From positions 2,333,332 through 2,341,721 of the forward strand of contig CP059258.1 of assembly GCA_013693795.1 (NCBI GenBank): 8,390 nucleotides of DNA. Direction: 5' to 3'. This document shows, one piece after another, positions 1-6,974 of this stretch (its first letter is position 1; the number at the start of each line of letters is the position of its first letter). Position numbers and translations under genes: made by a program. Origin of the DNA: Anaerolineae bacterium. GTDB taxonomy: Bacteria; Chloroflexota; Anaerolineae; SSC4; Amarolineaceae. The notes under the pieces are model-generated. The model was not told the DNA's origin, did not search any database, and was given only the letters and a program-made list of their open reading frames with translations.

Positions 1-231
1 CCCAGGATCTTCATCCGGCGGCGGCGGCTGGCGCCGATCGGCACAGTCTCGCTGACCACCTATTTCCACGCCGACGGCGCGCTGTTGACGGCCCAGGCTG
101 ACAACTACATGCTGGGCGTGGCTGATGCGCTGGCCTTCCGCAACGGCTTCTTCGATCAAAGCGCCCAGATCTGGAGCAGCAACGGCGATCTGATGGCCAG
201 CGCCCACCAGATCGTGTACTTCCGTGATTAG
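1..231 (+). CDS. Acyl-CoA thioesterase-like protein, C-terminal fragment
   Basis: The frame is open from base 1 to TAG at 229-231 and gives 76 residues; the start lies outside the window. The segment reads like the second hotdog half of TesB-type acyl-CoA thioesterases: a strand with SLTTYFHADG, then the run ADALAFRNGFFDQ, then a final pair of strands with IWSSNGDLMASAHQ and IVYFRD at the extreme C-terminus. In the family this fold hydrolyses acyl-CoA to fatty acid and CoA in the cytoplasm. The catalytic residues of the N-terminal half cannot be checked. The reading frame is undamaged, unlike the next three genes. It could also be a related hotdog protein of another specificity. I see no functional link to the downstream defence-type genes. 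Confidence 0.72.
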   Translation, partial: PRIFIRRRRLAPIGTVSLTTYFHADGALLTAQADNYMLGVADALAFRNGFFDQSAQIWSSNGDLMASAHQIVYFRD

Positions 232-396
232 CATGGCATCAGACGCCGGGTTTTTGTCTCGCGACCCGTTGCACAGCCACTGCGAGGTCTACGCCTGGAA
301 CCGTTTCCTGGGGCTGAAGACGCTGGATACTGATCACGCGGGAGCCGGGCGCAGCCATCGCCCACATCGAGGGCTGAGAGCGCACGGGGTCTCCCC

Positions 397-467
397 GGCA
401 TTGCGCCCACCATCGACGCCCTGAGCGGCCAGGCGAGGCCGCGCAGGCTGACGTGAGAGCCTTATGA
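397..467 (+). pseudogene. Possible frameshifted 3' tail of a gene overlapping hsdR by ATGA
   Basis: Reading 397-435 in one frame and 435-467 in another gives GIAPTIDALSGQA followed by EAAQADVRAL and TGA at 465-467. That TGA overlaps the ATG of the hsdR fragment at 464-466 as ATGA, a common translational-coupling arrangement. One missing G in the run at 433-438 would join the two parts. No family is recognised. In type I systems a hsdM or hsdS gene often sits next to hsdR, but nothing here identifies either. The rest of 232-396 shows no convincing gene on either strand. This call rests on the overlap and on similar indels nearby, so it is weak. Confidence 0.2.
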
Positions 468-1560
468 ACGAAGCCGACACCTGCCGCATGTACGTCGGCA
501 AACTGCGGGCCGCAGGCTGGGAGACGCCGCCGCACTCGGTGGCCTCCCAGCCGATCATCGCGCCGGGCAAGATCGTGCCGCAGGGCAAAAGGCCAGGCGG
601 CTGGCGGCGCAGCGACCCGACTACCTGCTGCGCTACGCGGCCAACCAGACCGTGGCGGTGGTGGAGGCCAAGCGCGCTGACCTGCCGGCCAGCACGGGCT
701 TGCAGCAGGCCAAGGCCTACGCCGAGAAGCTGGGGCTGGCCTTCGCCTACTCGACCAACGGTAGAAAAATCGTCGAGTTCGACTATCTCACCGGGCGGGA
801 ACGGGAGTTGGAGAGCTTCCCCACGCCGGAGGAGTGGGGCTGGCTGCATCCGGGCAGCGATCCGGCGCTGCAGGCCGGGCTGCTGACCCCTACTACCACT
901 TTCCCGATATGCAGCCGCGCTACTACCAGGAGATCGCTATCAACCGCACGGTGCAGGCGATCCTCTCCGGGCGTCGGCGCAGCCTGTTGACCCTGGCCAC
1001 GGGCACGGGCAAGACCTTCGTCGCCTTCCAGATCTGCTGGCGGCTGTGGGAGATGCGCTGGAACGCGGCCGGCGAGCGCCGCCGGCCCAAGGTCTCTACC
1101 TGGCCGACCGCAACATCCTGGTGGACGACCCCAAGGACAACCGCTTCATCCCCTTCGGCGACGCGCCACAAGATCGAGGGCGGCCAGGTGGTCAAGAGCC
1201 GCGATATGTACTTCGCCATCTACCAGGCCATCGCCCAGGACGAGGCGCGGCCGGGGATCTACCGGGCATATGCCCCCGACTTCTTCGACCTGATCATCGT
1301 CGACGAGTGTCACCGGGGCAGCGCGCGACGACAGCAACTGGCGCGAGATTCTGGACTATTTCACTCCCGCCTACCAGGTCGGCATGACCGCCACGCCGCT
1401 GCGCGAGGAGAACCGCGACACCTACCGCTACTTCGGCAACCCGCTCTACACCTACAGCCTGCGCCAGGATCGAGGATGGCTTCCTGGCCCCTACCGGGTG
1501 CGCCAGATCGTCTCGGACGTGGACGCGGTGGGCTGGTTCGGCCGGCGCAACCTGGGGTAA
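464..1560 (+). pseudogene. hsdR: Type I restriction enzyme R subunit (HsdR), truncated and frameshifted
   Basis: HsdR is the ATP-dependent translocase and nuclease of type I restriction systems. The start is ATG at 464, with the family-like opening MNEADTCRMYVGKLRAAGW. The nuclease domain shows PD at 616-621, EAK at 664-672 and QQAKAYAEKLG just after, a PD-(D/E)xK core followed by a QxxxY-type motif. Helicase motifs follow: ATGTGKT (Walker A, about 996-1016), LADRNILVDDPKDNRF (about 1095-1140), DECHRG (from 1302) and MTATP (1384-1398). About seven frame changes are needed, near 595, 890, 1090, 1165, 1322, 1467 and 1488. The last recognisable part is GFLAPYRVRQIVSDVDAVGW, then a few residues and TAA. 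A normal R subunit of this type is roughly 800 residues or more; only about 365 codons remain, so the second RecA-like domain and C-terminal domain are absent. No hsdM or hsdS is in the window. It is almost certainly not a working restriction subunit. Confidence 0.88.
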
Positions 1561-1562
1561 CC

Positions 1563-2394
1563 ATGACCGACTTCACGCACTCGCTCGCGGTCGTCATTGG
1601 CATCGACGCCTACAGTAACGGTATTCCGCGCCTCACCACCGCGGTCAACGGCGCGCGCCTGGTTGAACGGTTGGCCGCCCGGCACGGCTACGAGACGGTC
1701 CTCCTGACCGGGTCGGCGGCCGACGAGCCGGTAACCCTGGCGCGGCTGCACCACCTCTTTACCGTAGAGCGCCGGCCCGCCTGGGCGCCGACGACCGCCT
1801 GCTGGTCTACTTCGCCGGCCACGGCGTCGCGCTGGACGGCGACGACGGACCACGCGGCTACCTGGTGCCGCAGGACGCCCGCCCCGGCGACTCGGCCAGT
1901 ATGCTGGCCATGACGGACCTCAACGCCTGGCTGATCGCGCTGCCCTGCCGCCACATGCTGGCCATCCTCGACTGCTGCTTCGCCGGCGCTTTCCGCTGGT
2001 CCTCCACCCGTGATTTGGGTGCACTGCCCGAGGTGATCCACAAGGAACGTTACGACCGCTACCTGCTCTCCCCGGCCTGGGAAGTGCTCACTTCGGCGGC
2101 GTACGACCAGACCGCGCTCGATGTGCTGGCCGGCGACGCCAAACGCGGCGCCCGGCTGGGCGAGGATGGCCCGCACTCCCCTTTGCCCTGGCCCTGCTCG
2201 GCGCGCTGGCCGCGCCGGGGACGTGGTGCCCAAAGGGCAGGGCGACGGCGTCATCACCGCCAGCGAGCTGTTCGTCTACCTGCAAGGCGCGGTGTCGCGC
2301 GGCCGAGGAGCAGGCCAACCACGAGCAGATGCCGGGCCTGTGGCCGCTGAAAAAGCACCGCAAGGGGAGTACATCTTCCTCGTGCCCGGCCATC
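1563..2394 (+). CDS. Caspase-like (peptidase C14) domain segment
   Basis: The N-terminal segment opens with MTDFTHSLAVVIGIDAYSNGI, whose VIGIDAY strand is typical of prokaryotic caspases. The catalytic His is in YFAGHG (His codon 1820-1822) and the catalytic Cys in DCCFAG (second Cys codon 1976-1978), matching the His/Cys dyad of clan CD peptidases. ERYDRYLLSPAWEVLTSA resembles the strand region after the Cys in relatives. DGVITASELFVYLQGAV and QMPGLWPLKKHRKGEYIFLVPG then form the usual bridge from caspase to ATPase in caspase-STAND proteins. Frame changes lie near 1775, 2178, 2219, 2300 and 2366; the dyad itself (1778-2175) sits in one uninterrupted frame. Substrate preference cannot be read from the sequence; clan CD enzymes of this type often cut after basic residues. 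Confidence 0.85.
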
Positions 2395-4223
2395 CACTCA
2401 ACCTGCCGCCCGCACCCGCGCTCACCGATGAGGCCAACCCGTACCGCGGCCTGAAGTCGTACGAACAGAAACACGCCGCTCTTTTTCGGCCGCGAGGACG
2501 AAATCGAAGCGCTGGTGCAGCGGGTGACGCGTCAGCCGTTCATCGCCGTTCTGGGCGCGTCAGGCACGGGCAAATCGAGTTTGGTGAAGGCGGGGCTGCT
2601 GCCGCGGCTTGAGGTGCGTAGTGACGACTTTAGTCGTCTTACGTCCACCGGAGCGACTGAAGTCGCTACTACGAACGAATCCTACCGCGTCCTCCCGCCG
2701 ATGCGCCCCACCGACCGGCCGGTGCAGGCATTGGCGGGGCTGCTGCCGCGGCTTGAGGTGCGTAGTGACGACTTTAGTCGTCTTACGTCCGCCGGAGCGA
2801 CTGAAGTCGCTACTACGAACGAATCCTACCGCGTCCTCCCGCCGATGCGCCCCACCGACCGGCCGGTGCAGGCATTGGCGGGCTGCTGCCGCGGCTTGAG
2901 GTGCGTAGTGACGACTTTAGTCGTCTTACGTCCACCGGAGCGACTGAAGTCGCTACTACGAACGAATCCTACCGCGTCCTCCCGCCGATGCGCCCCACCG
3001 ACCGGCCGGTGCAGGCATTGGCGGCGCTGCTGCGCGCCGAGTTGGGGGCGGAACTGCCAGAGCCTGGCGGCCCGACCACATTGGATGGCGACGACGCCCT
3101 TGCCCAGGCCGTTGCCCGCTGGGCTGCGGCTCATCCCGACCAACGCCTGGTGTTGACCATCGACCAGTTCGAGGAACTGGTCACGCTGTGCCGCGACGAC
3201 GATGAGCGGGAACACTTCCTCGTGCTGCTGGCGACGGCGGTCAAAGAACGGCCGGACGCGTTCCGTTTGATCATCACCCTGCGCACCGACTTCGAGCCGC
3301 AGTTCACGCAGCCCGGATCGCTGCTGGCCGAGGCCTGGCCGGAGGCCCGCTACGTCGTACCAGCGCTGGACATCGATGACCTGCGCCAGGTGATCGAAGG
3401 GCCGGCGTCGGTGCGGGTGCTCTATTTCGACCCGCCCGGCTGGTGGACAGCCTGATCAAGGAGGTGATCCAAACGCCGGGCGCTGCCGCTGCTCTCGTTC
3501 ACTCTGAGTGACTACGTCAAGTATGTGCAGAGCGGCCGCGACGACCGCGCTCTCCGGGCAGGACTACGCGGCCCTGGGCGGCGTGGTCGGCTCGCTGCGT
3601 AACCGGGCGACCGAGGAGTACGACGCCCTGCCGGACGACGCGCACCGCCAGACGATGCAGCGGGTGATGCTGCGGCTGGTGGCGGTGGAGGGCGGCGAGC
3701 TGCGGCGGCGCGACGCTGAGTGATCGATTATCCGACGGCAGCGGAGAATGCCCGCGTCCAGGCCGTACTCGACCGACTGGTGGCTGCCCGCCTGCTGGTG
3801 CGCGGCGCCGCCGACCCTTCGATAGGCTCAGGACAAGCTCCCAACGACGCCCCGGGTGAAGCCTACGTCGAGCCGGCGCACGGCGCGTTGGTGCTGGCCT
3901 GGGACCGGCTGCTACGCTGGAGGAAGGCCGCCGGTGAGTACCTCCCCTTGCAGCGCCGCCTGGCGCAGGCCGCCAACGACTGGAGCAGGGCCGCGCCGGA
4001 AGCGCGACCGGGCCTGCTGTGGGACAACGACCCCGCCTGCCGCAGGTCGAGGAGACGCTGTGGCCGACGGGCGGCCGCCAGAAAGGCCTGGTTGGGCGGT
4101 CGCGCGGGCGCTGCACGTCCTGGCGCCGCACACCGACAGGCCGACCGATACCGCCTGGCTGAACAAAGCCGAACTGACCTTTGTACAGGCCAGCGTCGAA
4201 GCGTACCCGCTTCTGGCGGCGCA
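2395..4223 (+). CDS. nSTAND-type P-loop ATPase segment
   Basis: The module starts with NPYRGLKSYEQKHAAL and FFGREDEIEALV, the usual entry to novel-STAND NTPases. Walker A is GASGTGKSS (2554-2580), followed by LVKAGLLPRL. Walker B is LVLTIDQFEEL with Asp codon 3162-3164, and LIITLRTDF follows as a sensor-like strand. Further conserved parts are ALPLLSFTLS (3480-3510), RNRATEEYDALP, a helical stretch with LDRLVAARLLVRG, then VEPAHGALVLAWDRL (the family's VxHEALxxxWxRL-like motif), and LNKAELTFVQASVEA. Between Walker A and Walker B the family normally has a short segment; here a 144-bp unit occurs three times (see repeats). Frame changes fall near 2484, 2880, 3436, 3480, 3555, 3718, 4036, about 4090 and about 4200. 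In relatives this domain is the ATP-driven oligomerisation switch. Confidence 0.82.
2614..2676 (+). repeat. Near-palindromic element, copy 1
   Basis: The element starts GTGCGTAGT and ends ACTACGAAC, which pair as inverted ends (8 of 9 positions). Inside are two smaller hairpins, ACGACT-TT-AGTCGT (2624-2637) and GCGACT-GA-AGTCGC (2653-2666). The whole 63 bp is therefore a long imperfect palindrome containing two short palindromes. It is 21 codons long and stop-free in the host frame, encoding VRSDDFSRLTSTGATEVATTN. It resembles dispersed palindromic repeats I associate with Chloroflexota genomes; the family assignment is from memory and not verified. Confidence 0.8.
2758..2820 (+). repeat. Near-palindromic element, copy 2
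   Basis: Same element as at 2614-2676 with a single base change (A to G at 2791), changing one Thr codon to Ala. It is in the same reading frame as copy 1. Confidence 0.8.
2901..2963 (+). repeat. Near-palindromic element, copy 3
   Basis: Identical in sequence to copy 1 but in a different frame of the window, because one G is missing at the copy 2/copy 3 junction (2877-2882). This frame runs on without a stop to 3455 and carries Walker B. Confidence 0.8.
3815..3840 (+). repeat. Short REP-like motif inside the STAND coding sequence
   Basis: The motif CCCTTCGATAGGCTCAGG followed by ACAAGCTC resembles the widespread CCCTTCGACAGGCTCAGG class of dispersed repeats. It is read in frame as DPSIGSGQA between LLVRGAA and EAYVEPAHGAL, a place where relatives have a variable loop before the conserved VxHEAL-like motif. 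A related motif occurs at 6806-6831 in the intergenic region. Confidence 0.55.
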
Positions 4224-4500
4224 GTCGGCGTGGCGCTGCTGCTGGCGCTGGTATTGATCGGCGCGACGGCCATCTCGCTCAGCCTCCGGGGCGCACTGCA
4301 GGCCGAAGCGACCGCGGTGGCGGAGGCCCAGCGCGGTGAACGCGCAGGGCACCGCGGTGGCCGAAGCGACGCGCGCTCAACGCAGAGTCGACCGCGGTGG
4401 CCAACGAGCAGACCGCCAGGGATCAGGCGCGCCGCGCCGCGCCGGCGAACTGTCCGCAGTCGCCCTGGGGCAGATCGGCCACGACCCCGGCGCGCACTGC
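4224..4500 (+). CDS. Transmembrane helix and coiled-coil linker segment
   Basis: Codons 4224-4290 encode VGVALLLALVLIGATAISL, a hydrophobic stretch of about 20 residues that fits one membrane-spanning helix. It is followed by Ala/Glu/Gln-rich helix: TAVAEAQR, TAVAEATRA and TAVANEQTARDQA, spread over three frames, then GELSAVALGQIGHDPARALLIAQEAV leading into the propeller. The same helix-plus-coil linker is familiar between STAND and WD40 domains of large proteins of this type. If the helix spans the membrane, the protease/ATPase and the propeller would be on opposite sides. It could instead be a buried helix, so topology is inference. Confidence 0.7.
4309..4420 (+). repeat. 14-residue coiled-coil repeat, three units
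   Basis: The motif ACCGCGGTGG recurs at 4311, 4351 and 4391, exactly 40 bp apart. The encoded units are TAVAEAQR(A)VNAQG, TAVAEATRA(L)NAES and TAVANEQTARDQA, two heptads each. A 14-residue unit should be 42 bp, so each unit appears to lack two bases, in keeping with the frame changes here. Confidence 0.6.
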
Positions 4501-6798
4501 TGATCGCACAGGAGGCGGTGAGCGTCACCCGCACGTTCGAGTCCGAGGAGGCGCTGCGCGAGACCCTGCGCGGGTCGCAACTGCGGGCGGCCTATGCCCC
4601 GGAGGCCGACTGGGTCGACTCGGTGGCCTACGCCCCTGACGGTAGCCGCCTTCTGGCGACCGGCACGCACCGCGGCCAGCCCTTTGCACAAGTCCTGGAG
4701 CTACCCACGCTCACCCCCACCGTCAGGCTGTCGGATTTGCCGGGCGGCTATATCACCGGCGCGGTCTTTTCACCCGACGGTCAGCAGATTCTGACGAGTG
4801 ACGACAGCGGTGTTGTGAGCCTGTGGGATGCGCGCACCGGCCTGGCTGACCCGCCGTTCCAGGGCATCGCGGCCGATTGGTCGGCCGATGGCCAGTATTT
4901 TGTCGTGGCCGTCGAGGACGGCACGGTCGACATCCGCCGCACGGTCGATGGTCGGGGCGCCCGGACGTTTCCCGGGCGTGACGGCGACTCGGCCGCGGCG
5001 GTCTATTTTGCGGCCGGTGACCGACTCATCGTACTTGTGACCGCGGCCGATACGGGCAATGACCAGCAGGCGCGCGTGCTCGACGCGGCCACCGGCGATG
5101 TCCTGGCCGAGTTCCCGGTCAACTACGACAGCCTCGCGTTTACGGCCGACCGCATGGCCCTCGCCTACGGTGATGGCGAGACCGTTCAGGTCCGTTCGGC
5201 CAGTGACAACTTTGTCCAGCCGGTGTTCAGCCTGCCCGGCCATACCGCGGATGTGACGGCGACGCGGTTTTCACCCGACGACCGCCTCGTGGCCAGTACG
5301 GCCACCGACAACACCGTACGTGTATGGACCCTCGACGCTGGACAGGCCGCCGGCACGCGCTTTGTTGCCCGCTCGACAACCCTGGAACAGTCCGCGGTGC
5401 GTATCGCGTTTTCGCCCCTGGACGGTACGCTGCTGGCCGCCGGCTATGGTGACGTACGCGGCTGGGACATTGCCAACACACGGGGCTGTTCTCCGTCGAT
5501 CACAGCAGCGGTCAGGAAGTCGATGCCCTGGCGGCTGCACCGGACGGTCGCACCTTTGCCACCATCAGCGCGGGAGCGTACGGCTGTGGGCGTCGCCCGG
5601 GTGAGTACGTGCTCTACGGTCCGGGAGAGGCGGTCATGGCGCCGGACGGTCGCCGGCTGGCGCTGACGGCGTCGGATGGCATCAGGCTGCAAGGGCCGGC
5701 CCCATCGACCCCACTGCGCTACGCCTGCCCGGATGGGAGGCCGGCGTACCGTGACGTCGCGTTCACCGCCAACGGCCGCTACCTCTACGCCCAGCAGGGC
5801 TCCGCGTGGCCTGGTGGGATGTGGCCAGCGGTGAGGGGCGGGGGCGCTCGACCTCGACGGCAAAGCAAACGGCGACATCACGCTGGCGCCCGATGGAACC
5901 GTGGTTGGGGAAGCCTGCGGCTGGACGGCCGCAAACGCGACTCGTCCCGGTGCTGCTGGACGCGGCCACGGGCCAGCCGCGACCATTGGCCGGGGAGATG
6001 CCGCCGTACCAGGCCATCACCCAGCTGTTCTTCTCACCGGACGGGTCGTTATTCTTCGTGAACGGATCGACCTTCACCAGCGAGGCGGGCAGCAACCGGG
6101 TCGTGCGGGTTTGGGACACGGCGACGGGGACCTGGTACTCCCTGCGATGACCGCCACCCGCGAGGCAGAGCGCTTTCCGGTCGACGGCGGCTTTGGCCGG
6201 GGCGCCAGCTTCATCTTCGCCCCCGATGGCCAGCGGCTGATCATGGCCAACGAGCGGGGTATCGTGGTCTGGCGTGTGGCCGACGGTATGCGACTCAAGG
6301 AGATCCCGGCCGGCGCCGTACCGATTAGCGCGCTGGCCATGGCCCTGAGCCAGGACGGTACCCGGCTCGTGTTGCCGGACGGATTCACGACGACGGGCCG
6401 TATTTGGGATTTGAATACGGGCCAGGCGACGGCGCTGCGCGGCCACGCCGGCGTAATCAGCGAGGTGCAGATTTCGGCCGACGGCAGCCTGGTATTGACG
6501 GCCAGCGGGCAAGACGGCACGACCCGCCTGTGGGACGGGGTCACCGGTGAACTGCTGACGGTATTTCCGTGGGTCGCGCAGGGGTTGATCTATCACCCGA
6601 TGGCCGGCTGCTGCTGGCCAGCCCGGGTGTTACGGCCCGCGGCGTGAGCTATCCGCGCTCATCCTCACACGGCCGGCCGACCTGCTGGCGTTGAGCAGGA
6701 CCCGTGTGACCCGGACTCTCACCTGCACCGAGCGCCGCGACTACCTGCGTGACGCGATCGACTGCCCGGTGGTGACGCCAGAACCGGTGGCGAGTTAG
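4501..6798 (+). CDS. WD40 beta-propeller and C-terminal tail segment
   Basis: Repeated blades show the pattern FSPDG...TSDDSGVVSLWD. Examples are VAYAPDGSRLLATG (about 4622), VFSPDGQQILTSDDSGVVSLWD (about 4762-4830), FSPDDRLVASTATDNTVRVW (about 5268-5330), FFSPDGSLFFVNGS (about 6030) followed by NRVVRVWDTATG (about 6096-6126), FAPDGQRLIMANERGIVVW (about 6215-6275) and ISADGSLVLTASGQDGTTRLWD (about 6472-6536). I can trace roughly 10-14 blades, enough for one large or two propellers. The stretch 4500-5480 is open in a single frame; later changes occur near 5485, 5805, 5845, 5945, 6148, 6598 and 6650. The tail LILTRPADLLALSRTRV is read from 6658 onward and ends at TAG 6796-6798. WD40 propellers bind peptides or other ligands and would be the sensor part here; the ligand is unknown. 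Confidence 0.85.
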
Positions 6799-6803
6799 GT
6801 AAA

Positions 6804-6859
6804 GGCCCTTCGACAGGTCCAGGGCGAACGGGTGGGAGTATCGTTCCGTTCGGGCTGAG
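6804..6859. repeat. REP-like inverted repeat in the intergenic stretch
   Basis: GGCCCTTCGACAGG at 6804-6817 starts the element. CAGGGCGAACGG (6820-6831) pairs with CCGTTCGGGCTG (6846-6857) at 10 of 12 positions across a 14-base loop. It lies directly after the stop of the WD40 gene and could act as a transcription attenuator or simply be a dispersed repeat. There is no T-run after it, so a classical terminator is not supported. Confidence 0.55.
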
Positions 6860-6945
6860 TCGTGGCTCGGCGAACAGTCCAGGCCCGTGAGGGGCAAGTT
6901 CGCTCTCAGGCCAGGAATACACCCGCTGGCCGCCCTGGTCTCGCC

Positions 6946-6974
6946 TTGCCGTAACGGTGCGTTGCTGATACAAT
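6946..6974 (+). promoter_or_regulatory. Sigma70-like promoter match
   Basis: TTGCCG (6946-6951), a 17-base spacer, and TACAAT (6969-6974) preceded by TGA, which gives an extended -10 TGn. This is an unusually good match for such G+C-rich sequence. However, the -10 overlaps the ATG at 6973, so transcription from it would start inside the DUF4058 gene. It is either fortuitous or drives a shorter product. No experimental support. Confidence 0.3.

Larger units (their letters stand above)
2589..3024 (+). repeat. Tandem repeat, three copies of a 144-bp unit, inside the ATPase coding sequence
   Basis: Copies begin at 2589, 2733 and 2877. Period 1 is 144 bp (48 codons), period 2 is 143 bp because copy 3 has GGCGGG where the others have GGCGGGG. 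Copy 2 differs from copies 1 and 3 by one base (G at 2791, A at 2647 and 2934). Each unit encodes GLLPRLE, the palindromic-element peptide, then SYRVLPPMRPTDRPVQALA. The first two copies are in frame; the lost G moves copy 3 into another frame, the one that then continues to Walker B. The near identity of the copies means either a very recent expansion or an assembly artefact. Confidence 0.95.
1563..6798 (+). pseudogene. Caspase-like protease / nSTAND ATPase / WD40 repeat protein, multiply frameshifted
   Basis: This is the whole reconstructed gene, about 1,745 codons, from ATG 1563 to TAG 6796-6798. Order: caspase-like domain (1563-2380), linker and P-loop STAND ATPase (2395-4200), one membrane helix (4224-4290), coiled coil (4300-4440), WD40 propeller (about 4600-6640), and a C-terminal tail with ALSRTRVTRTLTCTERRDYL that I recognise as common at the end of such WD40 proteins. 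Homologous sequence continues across every stop by changing frame, which shows a single ancestral gene rather than separate short genes. I count about 25 frame changes. The start follows the hsdR TAA by two bases; there is only a GGGG run at 1554-1557 and no strong ribosome site. Expected role: a sensor domain controls an ATPase switch that activates the protease. Whether this copy is functional depends on whether the frameshifts are real. Confidence 0.85.

Noticed and set aside
247..268. Possible terminator hairpin (CGGGT and ACCCG) after the thioesterase gene
   Set aside because: Only five pairs with a 12-base loop, and the T-run lies inside the loop rather than after the stem.
334..849. 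Long minus-strand open frame opposite the start of hsdR
   Set aside because: The plus strand has clear HsdR homology in this stretch; the minus frame is low-complexity Arg/Pro/Gly-rich sequence as expected for a G+C-rich shadow.
2609..2899. Plus-strand frame of 96 codons within the tandem repeat
   Set aside because: It is the second frame of the 144-bp repeat; the in-frame reading from Walker A explains the region.
2614..2963. CRISPR array, suggested by three regularly spaced palindromic repeats
   Set aside because: The spacers are identical to each other and are host coding sequence, so the whole 144-bp unit is repeated; there are no unique spacers and no cas genes.
5763..6596. 277-codon minus-strand open frame under the WD40 region
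   Set aside because: The plus strand carries WD40 blades across the whole stretch. The minus frame has no recognisable domain and its length is explained by high G+C.
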